A DNA stretch of 64,000 nt from Symsagittifera roscoffensis (Eukaryota > Xenacoelomorpha > Acoela > Convolutidae), in assembly GCF_963678635.1 (NCBI RefSeq), contig NC_087062.1, positions 50,296,178 to 50,360,177 on the forward strand. Reading direction: 5' to 3'. Made by a program: the position numbers and the translations under genes. This document shows, piece by piece, positions 10,121 through 21,594 of this stretch (position 1 is its first letter; the number at the start of each line of letters is the position of its first letter). Under the pieces are notes generated by a model, which saw only the letters and a program-made list of their open reading frames with translations, searched no databases and was not told the DNA's origin.

Positions 10121-10193
10121 GGGGATGTAGCTCAAATTGTAGAGCGGTCGCTTTGCATGCGAGAGGTACGGTGATCGATGCACCGCATCTACA
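10121..10193 (+). tRNA. tRNA-Ala (UGC)
   Basis: D-loop GG replaced (AAATTG). Anticodon stem GTCGC/GCGAG. The T-stem shows a paired change, CGGTG/CACCG. Confidence 0.5.
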
Positions 10194-10561
10194 AAACAAG
10201 AGCCACTCATCTAAAGGTAATCACCATCTCTAGATAATCTATTGCATATTGAAATTTCTAACAAGTAGAATTTCTGCGAACGAAAAGAAAAACTTCGTAG
10301 TTGCTGACTAAGCGAAAAAAAAAATCCGCGAGATTTGATAAACATGGCATGTATGTCAAAAGGTAGAGCGCCTACTTAGCAAGCCAGAAGTACGGGGAGC
10401 AATTCCCCGCATCTCCGAAGTTAAGGACATCGAGCAATTAATTAACTGTCTTCAGAAAACTAGTGAATATTGAAGTCTTATACAAGAAATACCTTCCCAG
10501 AAAATTTATAACCTCTTGTTTGCCGACTGAAACAAAGGCTTCCTCGACAGTTGTAAACAAT

Positions 10562-10634
10562 GGGGATGTAGCTCAAATGGTAGAGCGCTCGCTTTGCATG
10601 CGAGAGGTACGGGGATTGATGCCACGCATCTCCA
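10562..10634 (+). tRNA. tRNA-Ala (UGC)
   Basis: Same body as the copy at 7513. Confidence 0.75.
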
Positions 10635-11001
10635 AAACTAGAGCCACTCATCAAATGGCAATCACTATCTCCAGATAATCTATTGCATATTGAAATTCCT
10701 ATTAAGTAGATTTTCTGCGAACGAGAAGAAAAAAAACATAGTTGCTGACTAAGCAAAAAAAACTTCCGCGAGATTTGATAACCATGGGATGTAGGTCAAA
10801 TGGTAGAGCGCCAACTTATCGAGCCAGAAATACGGGGAGCAATACCCCGCATCTCCAAAGTTAAGGGCATCGAGTATTTAATTAACTTTCTTCAGAAAAC
10901 TACTGAATATTGAAATCTTGTACAAGGAATACCTTCCCAGAAAAATTATAACCTCTTGTTTGCCGACTGAAACAAAAGCTTCTTCGACAGTTCTAAACTA
11001 T

Positions 11002-11074
11002 GGGGATGTAGCTCAAATGGTAGAGTGCTCTCTTTGCATGCAAGAGGTACCGGGATCGAAGCTCCGAATCTGCA
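11002..11074 (+). tRNA. tRNA-Ala (UGC)
   Basis: Anticodon stem CTCTC/GCAAG. T-arm ATCGAAG and acceptor AATCTGC, so it is partly decayed. Confidence 0.4.
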
Positions 11075-11441
11075 AAACTAGAGCCACTCATCAAATGGTA
11101 ATCACTATCTCAAGATAATCTATTGCATATTGAAATTCCTAACAAGTAGATTTTCTGCGAACAAAAATAAAAACTTCATATTTGCTGACTAAGCGAAAAA
11201 AAATTCCGCGAGATTTGATGAACATGGGATGTAGGTCAATTGGTAGAGCGCCCACTTATCAAGCCAGAAGTACGGGGAGCAATACTCCGCATCTCCAAAG
11301 TTAAGGACATCGAGTATTTAATTAACTTTCTTCAGAAAACTACTGAATATTGAAATCTTGTACAAGGAATACCTTCCCAGAAAATTTATAACCTGTTGTT
11401 TGCCGACTGAAACAAAAGCTTCTTCGACAGTTCTAAACTAT

Positions 11442-11514
11442 GGGGATGTAGCTCAAATGGTAGAGCGCTCTCTTTGCATGCGAGAGGTACTGGGATCGAT
11501 GCCCCGAATCTCCA
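11442..11514 (+). tRNA. tRNA-Ala (UGC)
   Basis: CTCTC anticodon stem, CTGGG T-stem, A66. Confidence 0.5.
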
Positions 11515-11880
11515 AAAATAGAGCCACTCATCAAATGGTAATCACTATCTCAAGATAATCTATTGCATATTGAAATTCCTAACAAGTAGATTTTCTGCGA
11601 ACGAAAAGAAAAACTTCATAGTTGCTGACTAAGCGAAAAAAAATTCCGCGAGATGTGATGAACATGGGATGTAGGTCAATTGGTAGAGCGCCGACTTATC
11701 AAGCCAGAAGTACGGGGAGCAATACTCCGCATCTCCAAAGTTAAGGAAATCGAGTATTTAATTAACTTTCTTCAGAAAACTACTGAATATTTAAATATTG
11801 TACAAGGAATACCTTCCCAGAAAATTATAACCTCTTGTTTGCCGACTGAAACAAAAGCTTCTTTGACAGTTCTAAACTAT

Positions 11881-11953
11881 GGGGATGTAGCTCAAATGGT
11901 AGAGCGCTCTCTTTGCATGCGAGAGGTACCGGGATTGATGCCCCGAATCTCCA
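11881..11953 (+). tRNA. tRNA-Ala (UGC)
   Basis: CTCTC anticodon stem, CCGGG T-stem with loop ATTGATG, A66. Confidence 0.5.
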
Positions 11954-12320
11954 AAACTAGAGCCACTCATCAAATGGTAATCACTATCTCAAGATAATCT
12001 ATTGCATATTGAAATTCCTAACAAGTAGATTTTCTGCGAAAGAAAAGAAAAACTTCATAGTTGCTGACTAAGCGAAAAAAAATTCCGCGAGATTTGATGA
12101 ACATGGGATGTAGGTCAATTGATAGAGCGCCCACATATCAGGCCAGAAGTACGGGGGGCAATACTCCGCATCTCCAAAGTTAAGGACATCGAGTATTTAA
12201 TTAACTTTCTTCAGAAAACTACTGAATACTGAAATCTTCTACAAGAAATACCTTCCCAGAAAATTTATAACCTCTTGTTTGCCGACTGAAACAAAAGCTT
12301 CCTCGACAGTTCTAAACTAT

Positions 12321-12393
12321 GGGGATGTAGCTCAAATGGTAGAGCGCTCGCTTTGCATGCTAGAGGTACGGGGATCGATGCCCCGGATGTCCC
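12321..12393 (+). tRNA. tRNA-Ala (UGC)
   Basis: Anticodon stem mismatch (GCTAG). The 3' acceptor strand is GATGTCC with C as discriminator, so the identity pair G3.T70 is kept but the stem is weakened. Confidence 0.45.
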
Positions 12394-12761
12394 AAACTAG
12401 ATCGACTCATCAAAAGGTAATCACTGTCTCCAGATAATCTATTGCATATTGAAATTCCTAACAAGTAGATTTTTTGCGAACGAAAAGAAAAACTTCATAG
12501 TTGCTGACTAAGCGAAATAAACTTCCGCGAGATTTGATAGTAATGGGGATGAAGGTCAAATGGTAGAGCTCCCACTTATCAAGCCAGGAGTACGGGGAAC
12601 AATACCCCGCATCTCCAAAGTTAAGGACATCGAGTATTTAATTAACTTTCTTCAGAAAACTACTGAATACTGAAATCTTCTACAAGAAATACCTTCCCAG
12701 AAAATTTATAACCTCTTGTTTGCCGACTGAAACAAAAGCTTCTTCGGCAGTTCTAAACTAT

Positions 12762-12834
12762 GGGGATGTAGCTCAAATGGTAGAGCGCTCTCTTTGCATG
12801 CGAGAGGTACCGGGATCGAAGCTCCGAATCTCCA
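12762..12834 (+). tRNA. tRNA-Ala (UGC)
   Basis: Same body as the copy at 7953. Confidence 0.55.
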
Positions 12835-13187
12835 AAACTAGAGCCACTCATCAAATGGTAATCACTATCTCAAGATAATCTATTGCATATTGAAATTCCT
12901 AACAAGTAGATTTTCTGCGAACGAAAAGAAAAACTTCAGCGAAAAAAAATTCCGCGAGATTTTGGTAAACATGGGATGTAGGTCAAATAGTAGAGCGCCT
13001 ACTTAGCAAGCCAGAAGTACGGGGAGCAATGCCCCGCATCTCCGAAGTTAAGGACATTGAACAATTAATAACTTTCTTCAGAAAACTACTGAAAATTGAA
13101 GTCTTATACAAGAAATACCTTCCAAGAAAAATTGTAACCTCTTGTTTGCCGACTGAAACAAAGGCTTCCTCGGCAGTTCAAAACTAT

Positions 13188-13260
13188 GGGGATGTAGCTC
13201 AAATGGTTAAGAGCTCGCTTTGCATGCGAGAGGTACGAAGATCGATGCCCCGCACCTCCA
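13188..13260 (+). tRNA. tRNA-Ala-like (UGC)
   Basis: The D-stem 3' strand is altered (GGTTAAGAG) and the T-stem is CGAAG, while the anticodon arm is perfect. Likely a weak gene or pseudogene. Confidence 0.4.
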
Positions 13261-13628
13261 AAACTAGAGTCACTCATCAAATGGTAATCACTGTCTCCAG
13301 ATAATCTATTGCATATTGAAATTCCTAACAAGTAGATTTTTTGCGAACGAAAAGAAAAACTTCATAGTTGCTGACTAAGCGAAATAAACTTCCGCGAGAT
13401 TTGATAGTAATGGGGATGAAGGTCAAATGGTAGAGCTCCCACTTATCAAGCCAGGAGTACGGGGAGCAATACCCCGCATCTCCAAAGTTAAGGACATCGA
13501 GTATTTAATTAACTTTCTTCAGAAAACTACTGAATACTGAAATCTTCTACAAGAAATACCTTCCCAGAAAATTTATAACCTCTTGTTTGCCGACTGAAAC
13601 AAAAGCTTCCTCGACAGTTCTAAACTAT

Positions 13629-13701
13629 GGGGATGTAGCTCAAATGGAAGAGCGCTCGCTTTGCATGCTAGAGGTACGGGGATCGATGCCCCGGATGTCC
13701 C
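13629..13701 (+). tRNA. tRNA-Ala (UGC)
   Basis: Like the copy at 12321 (GCTAG, GATGTCC), with GGAAGAGC in the D-arm. Confidence 0.4.
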
Positions 13702-14054
13702 AAACTAGATCGACTCATCAAAAGGTAATCACTATCTCCAGATAATCTATTGCATATTGAAATTCCGAACAATTATATTTTCTGCGAACGAAAAGAAAAA
13801 CTTCAGCGAAAAATAATTCCGCGAGATTTTGGTAAACATGGGATGTAGGTCAAATAGTAGAGCGCCTACTTAGCAAGCCAGAAGTACGGGGAGCAATGCC
13901 CCGCATCTCCGAAGTTAAGGACATTGAACAATTAATAACTTTCTTCAGAAAACTACTGAAAATTGAAGTCTTATACAAAAAATACCTTCCAAGAAAAATT
14001 GTAACCTCTTGTTTGCCGACTGAAACAAAGGCTTCCTCGACAGTTCAAAACTAT

Positions 14055-14127
14055 GGGGATGTAGCTCAAATGGTTAAGAGCTCGGCTTGCATGCGAGAGG
14101 TACGATTATCGATGCCCCGCACCTCCA
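14055..14127 (+). tRNA. tRNA-Ala-like (UGC)
   Basis: Sister of 13188 with further damage: anticodon loop CTTGCAT in CTCGG/GCGAG, T-stem CGATT. Confidence 0.3.
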
Positions 14128-14495
14128 AAACTAGAGTCACTCATCAAATGGTAATCACTGTCTCCAGATAATCTATTGCATATTGAAATTCCTAACAAGT
14201 AGATTTTTTGCGAACGAAAAGAAAAACTTCATAGTTGCTGACTAAGCAAAAAAAACTTCCGCGAGATTTGATAGTAATGGGGATGAAGGTCAAATGGTAG
14301 AGCGCCTACTTAGCAAGACAGAAGTACGGGGCGCAATACCCGGCATCTCCGAAGTTAAGGACATCGAGCAATTAATTAACTTTCTTCAGAAAACTACTGA
14401 AAATTGAAGTCTTATACAAGAAATACCTTCCAAGAAAAATTTTAACCTCATGTTTGCCGACTGAAACAAAGGCTTCAACGACAGTTCAAAACTAT

Positions 14496-14568
14496 GGGGA
14501 TGTACCTCAAATGGTAGAGCGCTCGCTTAGCATACGAGAGGTACGGAGAGCAATGCCCCGCATCTCCA
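14496..14568 (+). tRNA. tRNA-Ala (AGC)
   Basis: Box A altered (TACCTCAAATGG), anticodon stem CTCGC/ACGAG, T-loop AGCAATG as in the degenerate copies. Confidence 0.35.
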
Positions 14569-14932
14569 AAACTAGAGCCACTCATTAAATGCTAATCATT
14601 ATCTCCAGATAATCTATTGCAGATTGAAATTCCTAACAAGTAGATTTTCTGCGAACGAAAAGGAAAACTTCATAGTTGACTAAGCGAAAAAAAATTCCGC
14701 GAGATTTGATAAACATGGGATGTAGGTCAAATGGTAGAGCGCCTACTTAGCAAGACAGAAGTACGGGGAGCAATACCCGGCATCTCCGAAGTTAAGGACA
14801 TCGAGCAATTAATTAACTTTCTTCAGAAAACTACTGAAAATTGAAGTCTTATACAAGAAATACCTTCCAAGAAAAATTTTAACCTCATGTTTGCCGACTG
14901 AAACAAAGGCTTCCTAGACAGTTCTAAACTAT

Positions 14933-15005
14933 GGGGATGTAGCTCAAAAGGTAGAGCGCTCGCTTTGCATGCGAGAGGTACGGGGATCGATGCCCCGCAT
15001 CTCCA
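14933..15005 (+). tRNA. tRNA-Ala (UGC)
   Basis: UGC consensus except AAAAGG in the D-loop. Confidence 0.8.
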
Positions 15006-15368
15006 AAAGTAGAGCCACTTATTAAATGGTAATCACTACCTCCAGATAATCTATTGCATATTGAAATTCCTAATAAGTAGATTTTCTGCGAAGAAAAACT
15101 TCATAGTTGCTGACTAAGCGAAAAAAAACTTCCGCGAGATTTGATAGTAATGGGGATGAAGGTCAAATGGTAGAGCGCCCACTTATCAAGCCAGAAGTAC
15201 GGGGAGCTATACCCCGCATCTCCGAAGTTAAGGACATCGAGTATTCAAATAACTTTCTTTAGAAAACTACTGAATCTTGAAATCTTGTACAAGAAATACC
15301 TTCCCAGAAAATTTATAACCTCTTGTTTGCCGACTGAAACAAAAGCTTCCTCGACAGTTCTAAACTAT

Positions 15369-15440
15369 GGGGATGTAGCTCAAATGGTAGAGCGCTCGCT
15401 TTGCATGCGAGAGGTAAGGGGATCGATGCCCGCATCTCCA
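15369..15440 (+). tRNA. tRNA-Ala (UGC), T-stem 1 nt short
   Basis: One base is missing from the T-stem 3' strand and AAGGGG replaces ACGGGG, giving 72 nt. Confidence 0.5.
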
Positions 15441-15808
15441 AAAGTAGAGCCACTCATCAAATGGTAATCACGATCTCCAGATAATCTATTGCATATTGAA
15501 ATTCCTAACAAGTAGATTTTTTGCGAACGAAAAGAAAAACTTCATAGTTGCTGACTAAGCGAAATAAACTTCCGCGAGATTTGATAGTAATGGGGATGAA
15601 GGTCAAATGGTAGAGCTCCCACTTATCAAGCCAGGAGTACGGGGAGCAATACCCCGCATCTCCAAAGTTAAGGACATCGAGTATTTAATTAACTTTCTTT
15701 AGAAAACTACTGAGTATTGAAATCTTGTAAAAGACATACCTTCCCAGAAAATTTATAACCTCTTGTTTGCCGACTGAAACAAAGGCTTCCTCGACAGGTG
15801 TAAACTAT

Positions 15809-15881
15809 GGGGATGTAGCTCAAATGGTAGAGCGCTCGCTTTGCATGCAAGAGGTACGGGGATCGATGCCCCGGATCTCCA
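15809..15881 (+). tRNA. tRNA-Ala (UGC)
   Basis: Anticodon stem GCAAG (one mismatch). C66G breaks the last acceptor pair. Confidence 0.55.
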
Positions 15882-16249
15882 AAACTAGATCGACTCATCA
15901 AATGGTAATCACTGTCTCCAGATAATCTATTGCACATTGAAATTCCTAACAAGTAGATTTTCTGCGAACGAAAAGAAAAACTTCATAGTTGCTGACTAAG
16001 CGAAAAAAAAATTCCGCGAGATTTGATACCCATGGGATGTAGGTCAAATGGTAGAGCGCCTACTTAACAAGCCAGAAGTACGGGGAGCAATATCCCGCAT
16101 CTCCGAAGTTAAGGGCATCGAGTATTTAAATAACTTTCTTTAGAAAACTACTGAGTATTGAAATCTTGTAAAAGAAATACCTTCCCAGAAAATTTATAAC
16201 CTCTTGTTTGCCGACTGAAACAAAAGCTTCCTCGACAGTTCGAAACTAT

Positions 16250-16321
16250 GGGGGTGTAGCTCAAATGGTAGAGCGCTCGCTTTGCATGCGAGAGGTACGG
16301 GGATCGATGCCCGCATCTCCA
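16250..16321 (+). tRNA. tRNA-Ala (UGC), T-stem 1 nt short
   Basis: GGGGGTG acceptor (a G.T pair at 5-68). One base deleted from the T-stem 3' strand. Confidence 0.5.
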
Positions 16322-16690
16322 AAAGTAGAGCCACTCATCAAATGGTAATCACTATCTCCAGATAATCTATTGCATATTGAAATTCCTAACAAGTAGATTT
16401 TCTGCGAACGAAAATAAAAGCTTCGTAGTTGCTGACTAAGCGAAAAAAAAAAATCCGCGAGATTTGATAAACATGGGATGTAGGTCAAATGGTAGATCGC
16501 CTACTTAGCCAGCCAGAAGTACGGGGAGCAATACCCCGCATCTCCGAAGTTAAGGACATCGAGCAATTAATTAACTTTCTTCAGAAAACTACTGAATATT
16601 GAAGTCTTATACAAGAAATACCTTCCCAGAAAATTTATAACCTCTTGTTTGCCGACTGAAACAAAGGCTTCCTCGACAGTTGTAAACTAT

Positions 16691-16763
16691 TGGGATGTAG
16701 CTCAAATGGTAGAGCGCTCGCTTTGCATGCGAGAGGCACGGGGATCGATGCCCCGGATCTCCA
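16691..16763 (+). tRNA. tRNA-Ala (UGC)
   Basis: G1T opens the acceptor. Also AGGCA variable loop and G66. Confidence 0.45.
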
Positions 16764-17131
16764 AAACTAGATCGACTCATAAAATGGTAATCACTGTCTC
16801 CAGATAATCTATTGCACATTGAAATTCCTACCAAGTAGATTTTCTGCGAACGAAAAGAAAAACTTCATTGTTGCTGACTAAGCGAGAAAATAATTCCGAG
16901 AGATTTGATAACCATGGGATGTAGGTCAAATGGTAGAGCGCCTACTTAACAAGCCAGAACTACGGGGAGCAATACCCCGCATCTCCGAAGTTAAGGACAT
17001 TGAACAATTAATTAACTTTCTTCAGAAAACTAATGAAAATTGAAGTCTTATACAAGAAATACCTTCCCAGAAAATTTATAACCTCTTGTTTGCCGACTGA
17101 AACAAAGGCTTCCTCGACAGTTCTAAACTAT

Positions 17132-17203
17132 GGGGATGTAGCTCAAATGGTAGAGCGCTCGCTTTGCATGCGAGAGGTACGGGGATCTAAGCCCGCATCT
17201 CCA
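17132..17203 (+). tRNA. tRNA-Ala (UGC), altered T-arm
   Basis: T-loop ATCTAAG with a 1-nt shorter T-stem. The 5' half and anticodon arm are perfect. Confidence 0.45.
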
Positions 17204-17568
17204 AAAGTAGATCCACTCAATAAATGGTAATCACTTTCTCCAGATAATCTATTGCATATTGAAATTCCTAACAAGTAGATTTACTGCGAACGAAAAGAAA
17301 AAGTTCATAGTTGCTGACTCGGCGAAAAAAAATGCGCGAGATTTGATAACCATGGGATGTAGGTCAAATGGTAGAGAGCCTACTTAACAAGCCAGAAGTA
17401 CGGGGAGCAATATCCCGCATCTCCGAAGTTAAGGACATTGAACAATTATTAACTTTCTTCAGAAAACTACTGAAAATTGAAGTCTTATACAAGAAATACC
17501 TTCCCAGAAAATTTATAACCTCTTGTTTGCCGACTGAAACAAAGGCTTCCTCGACAGTTCTGAACTAT

Positions 17569-17640
17569 GGGGATGTAGCTTAAATGGTAGAGCGCTCGCT
17601 TTGCATGCGAGAGGTACGGGGATCGATGCCCGCATCTCCA
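17569..17640 (+). tRNA. tRNA-Ala (UGC), T-stem 1 nt short
   Basis: GCTT D-stem and one base deleted from the T-stem. Confidence 0.45.
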
Positions 17641-18007
17641 AAAGTAGAGCCACTCATCAAATGGTAATCACTATCTCCAGATAATCAATTGCATATTGAA
17701 ATTCCTAACAAGTAGATTTTCTGCGAACGAAAATAAAAGCTTCGTAGTTGCTGACTAAGCGAAAAAAAAATCCGCGAGATTTGATAAACATGGGATGTAG
17801 GTCAAATGGTAGATCGCCTACTTAGCCAGCCAGAAGTACGGGGAGCAATACCCCGCATCTCCGAAGTTAAGGACATCGAGCAATTAATTAACTTTCTTCA
17901 GAAAACTACTAAATATTGAAGTCTTATACAAGAATTACCTTCCCAGAAAATTTATAACCTCTTGTTTGCCGACTGAAACAAAGGCTTCCTCGACAGTTGT
18001 AAACTAT

Positions 18008-18080
18008 GGGGATGTAGCTCAAATGGTAGAGCGCTTGCTCTGCATGTGAGAGGTACGGGGATCGATGCCCCGGATCTCCA
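18008..18080 (+). tRNA. tRNA-Ala (UGC)
   Basis: The anticodon stem is CTTGC/GTGAG, held by two G.T pairs with loop TCTGCAT. G66. Confidence 0.5.
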
Positions 18081-18448
18081 AAACTAGATCGACTCATCAA
18101 ATGGTAATCACTGTCTCCAGATAATCTATTGCACATTGAAATTCCTACCAAGTAAATTTTCTGCGAACGAAAAGAAAAACTTCATAGTTGCTGACTAAGC
18201 GAAAAAAAAATTCCGCGAGATTTGATAACCATGGGATGTAGGTCAAATGTTAGAGCGCCTACTTAACAAGCCAAAACTACGGGGAGCAATACCCCGCATC
18301 TCCGAAGTTAAGGACATTGAACAATTAATTAACTTTCTTCAGAAAACTAATGAAAATTGAAGTCTTATACAAGAAATACCTTCCCAGAAAATTTATAACC
18401 TCTTGTTTGCCGACTGAAACAAAGGCTTCCTCGACAGTTCTAAACTAT

Positions 18449-18520
18449 GGGGATGTAGCTCAAATGGTAGAGCGCTCGCTTTGCATGCGAGAGGTACGGG
18501 GATTAAGCCCGGGATCTCCA
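18449..18520 (+). tRNA. tRNA-Ala-like (UGC)
   Basis: T-arm decayed (GGGGATTAAGCCCGG), 72 nt. The 5' half is perfect. Confidence 0.4.
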
Positions 18521-18887
18521 AAACTAGATCCAGTCAATAAATGGTAATCACTGTCTCCAGATAATCTATTGCATATTGAAATTCCTAACAAGTAGTTTTT
18601 CTGCGAACGAAAAGAAAAAGTTCATAGTTGCTGACTCAGCGAAAAAAAATTGCGCGAGATTTGATAACCATGGGATGTAGGTCAAATGGTAGAGCGCCTA
18701 CTTAACAAGCCAGAAGTACGGGGAGCAATACCCCGCATCTCTGAAGTAAAGGACATTGAACAATTAATTAACTTTCTTCAGAAAACTACTGAAAATTGAA
18801 GTCTTATACAAGAAATACCTTCCCAGAAAATTTATAACCTCTTGTTTGCCGACTGAAACAAAGGCTTCGTCGACAGTTCTGAACTAT

Positions 18888-18960
18888 GGGGATGTAGCTT
18901 AAATGGTAGAGCGCTCGCTTTGCATGCGAGAGGTATGAGGATCGATTCCCCGGATCTCCA
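18888..18960 (+). tRNA. tRNA-Ala (UGC)
   Basis: GCTT D-stem, TGAGG-ATCGATT T-arm, G66. Confidence 0.4.
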
Positions 18961-19327
18961 AAACTAGATCCACTCATTAAATGGTAATCACTGTCTCAAG
19001 ATAATCTACTGCATATTGAAATTCCTAACAAGTAGATTTTCTGCGAACGAAAAGAAAAACTTCATAGTTGCTGACTAAGCGAAAAAAAATTCCGCGAGAT
19101 TTGATAACCATGGGATGTAAGTCAAATGGTAGAGCGCCTACTTAACAAGCCAGAAGTACGGGGAGCAATACCCCGCATCTCCGAAGTTAAGGACATTGAA
19201 CAATTAATCAACTTTCTTCAGAAAACTACTGAAAATTGAAGTCTTATACAAGAAATACCTTCCAAAAAAAATTTTAATCTCTTGTTTGCCGACTGAAACA
19301 AAAGCTTCCTCGACAGTTATAAACTAT

Positions 19328-19400
19328 GGGGATGTAGCTCAAATGGTAGAGCACTCGCTTTGCATGCGAGAGGTACGGAGATTGATGCCCTGCATCTCCA
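19328..19400 (+). tRNA. tRNA-Ala (UGC)
   Basis: A26. T-arm CGGAG-ATTGATG-CCCTG (one mismatch and one wobble). Confidence 0.55.
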
Positions 19401-19767
19401 AAAGTAGAGCCACTCATCAAATGGTAATCGCTATCTCCAGATAATCTATTGCATATTGAAATTCCTAACAAGTAGATTTTCTGCGAACGAAAATAAAAGC
19501 TTCGTAGTTGCTGACTAAGCGAAAAAAAAATCCGCGAGATTTGATAAACATGGGATGTAGGTCAAATGGTAGATCGCCTACTTAGCCAGGCAGAAGTACA
19601 GGGAGCAATACCCCGCATCTCCGAACTTAAGGATATCGAGCAATTAATTAACTTTCTTCAGAAAACTACTGAATATTGAAGTCTGATACAAGAAATACCT
19701 TCCAAGAAAAATTTTAACCTCTTGTTTGCCGACTGAAACAAAGGCTTCCTCGACAGGTCTAAACTAT

Positions 19768-19839
19768 GGGGATGTAGCTCAAATGGTAGAGCGCTCGCTT
19801 TGCATGCGAGAGGTACGGGGATCGATGCCCTCATCTCCA
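19768..19839 (+). tRNA. tRNA-Ala (UGC), T-stem 1 nt short
   Basis: Consensus up to the T-loop, then GCCCT instead of GCCCCG before CATCTCC. Confidence 0.5.
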
Positions 19840-20206
19840 AAAGTAGAGCCACTCATCAAATGGTAATCACTGTCTCCAGATAATCTACTGCATATTGAAA
19901 TTCCTAACAAGTAGATTTTCTGCGAACGAAAAGAAAAACTTCATAGTTGCTGACTAAGCGAAAAAAAATTCCGCGAGATTTGGTAACCATGGGATGTTGG
20001 TCAAATGGTAGAGCGCCTACTTAACAAGCCAGAAGTACGGGGAGCAATACCCCGCATCTCCGAACTTACGGATATCGAGCAATTAACTAACTTTCTTCAG
20101 AAAACTACTGAATATTGAAGTCTTATACAAGAAATACCTTCCAAGAAAAATTTTAACCTCTTGTTTGCCGACTGAAACAAAGGCTTCCTCGACAGATCTA
20201 AATTAT

Positions 20207-20279
20207 GGGGATGTAGCTCAAATGGTAGAGAGCTCGCTTTGCATGCATGAGGTACGGGGATGGATGCCGCGGATCTCCA
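20207..20279 (+). tRNA. tRNA-Ala-like (UGC)
   Basis: GAGAG in the D-stem region, anticodon stem CTCGC/GCATG and T-loop ATGGATG. Confidence 0.35.
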
Positions 20280-20647
20280 AAACTAGATCTACTCATCAAA
20301 TGATAATCACTGTCTCCAGATAGTCTATTGCATATTGAAATTCCTAACAAGTAGATTTTCTGCGATTGAAAAGAAAAACTTCATAGTTGCTGACTAAGCG
20401 AAAAAAACTTCCGCGAGATTTGATAGTAATGGGGATGAAGGTCAAATGGTAGAGCGCCCACTTATCAAGCCAGAAGTACGGGGAGCAATACCCCGAATCT
20501 CCAAAGTTAAGGACATCGAGTATTTGATTAACTTTCTTCAGAAAACTACTGAATATTGAAATCTTATACAAGAAATACCTTCCCAGAAAATTTATAACCT
20601 CTTGTTTGCCGACTGAAACAAAGGCTTCCTCGACAGTTCTAAACTAT

Positions 20648-20720
20648 GGGGATGTAGGTCAATTAGTGGAGCGCCCACTTATCAAGCCAGAAGTAAGGGG
20701 AGCAATACCCCGCATCTCCG
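20648..20720 (+). pseudogene. Hybrid copy: canonical 5' flank, degenerate body
   Basis: The upstream flank and GGGGATGTA are those of a canonical copy, but from GGTC onward it follows the degenerate B-type (CCCACTTATCAAGCCAG). This breaks the 1:1 alternation. Confidence 0.7.
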
Positions 20721-20864
20721 AAGTTAAGGACATTGAACAATTAATCAACTTTCTTCAGAAAACTACTGAAAGTTGAAGTCTTATACAAGAAATACCTTTC
20801 AAGAAAAATTGTAACCTCTTGTTTGCCGACTGAAACAAAGGCTTCCTCGACAGTTCTAAACTAT

Positions 20865-20937
20865 GGGGATGTAGCTCAAATGGTAGAGCGCCTACTTAGC
20901 AAGCCAGAAGTACGGGGAGCAATACCCAGCATCTGCA
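20865..20937 (+). pseudogene. Hybrid copy: canonical D-arm half, degenerate 3' half
   Basis: TAGCTCAAATGG box A is canonical, then the degenerate A-type CCTACTTAGCAAGCCAG follows. The exchange point lies between the D-arm and the anticodon stem. Confidence 0.7.
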
Positions 20938-21081
20938 AAGTTAAGGACATCGAGTATTTAATTAACTTTCTTCAGAAAACTAGTGAATATTGAAATCTTG
21001 TACAAAAAATACTTTCCCAGAAAATTTATAACCTCTCGTTTGCCGACTGAAAGAAAATTTTCCCCGACAGTTCTAAACTAT

Positions 21082-21154
21082 GGGGATGTAGCTCAAATGG
21101 TAGAGCGCTCGCTTTGCATGCGAGAGGTACGGTGATCGATGCCCCGTATCTCCA
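21082..21154 (+). tRNA. tRNA-Ala (UGC)
   Basis: Consensus except T-stem CGGTG (one mismatch) and T66. Confidence 0.65.
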
Positions 21155-21521
21155 AAACTAGAGCCACTCATCAAATGGTAATCACTATTTCAAGATAATC
21201 TATTGCATATTGAAATTCCTAACAAGTAGATTTTCTGCGAACGAAAAGAAAAACTTCATAGTTGCTGACTAAGCGAAAAAAAATTCCGCGATATTTGGTG
21301 AACATTGGATGTAGGTCAATTGGTAGAGCGCCCACCTATCAAGCCAGAAGTACGGGGAGCAATACCCCGCATCTCCAAAGTTAAGGACATCGAGTATTTA
21401 ATTAACTTTCTTCAGAAAACTACTGAATATTGAAATCTTATACAAGAAATATCTTCCCGGGAAATTATTAACCTCTTGTTTGCCGACTGAAACAAAAGCT
21501 TCCTCGACAGTTCTAATCTAT

Positions 21522-21594
21522 GGTGATGTAGCTCAAATGGTAGAGCGCGCGCTTTGCATGCGAGAGGTACGGGGATTGATGCCCCGGATCTCCA
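21522..21594 (+). tRNA. tRNA-Ala (UGC)
   Basis: GGTGATG acceptor loses the G3.T70 alanine identity pair. Anticodon stem CGCGC/GCGAG, ATTGATG, G66. Confidence 0.4.

Larger units (their letters stand above)
5975..14351 (+). pseudogene. Degenerate tRNA-Ala-like copies, block 1 (20 copies)
   Basis: Starts (each about 73 nt): 5975, 6415, 6855, 7296, 7736, 8176, 8582, 9023, 9463, 9904, 10345, 10785, 11225, 11665, 12104, 12545, 12972, 13412, 13839, 14279. Two families. A-type has anticodon arm CCTAC-TTAGCAA-GCCAG and 3' flank CTCCGAAGTTAAGG then gagcaatt. B-type has CCCAC-TTATCAA-GCCAG and CTCCAAAGTTAAGG then gagtattt. Both have GGTC in the D-stem and T-loop AGCAATA, so box A, box B and the anticodon stem are impaired, while acceptor and T-stem pairing is kept. 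B-type copies here often start GGGGATGAAGG. Confidence 0.85.
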
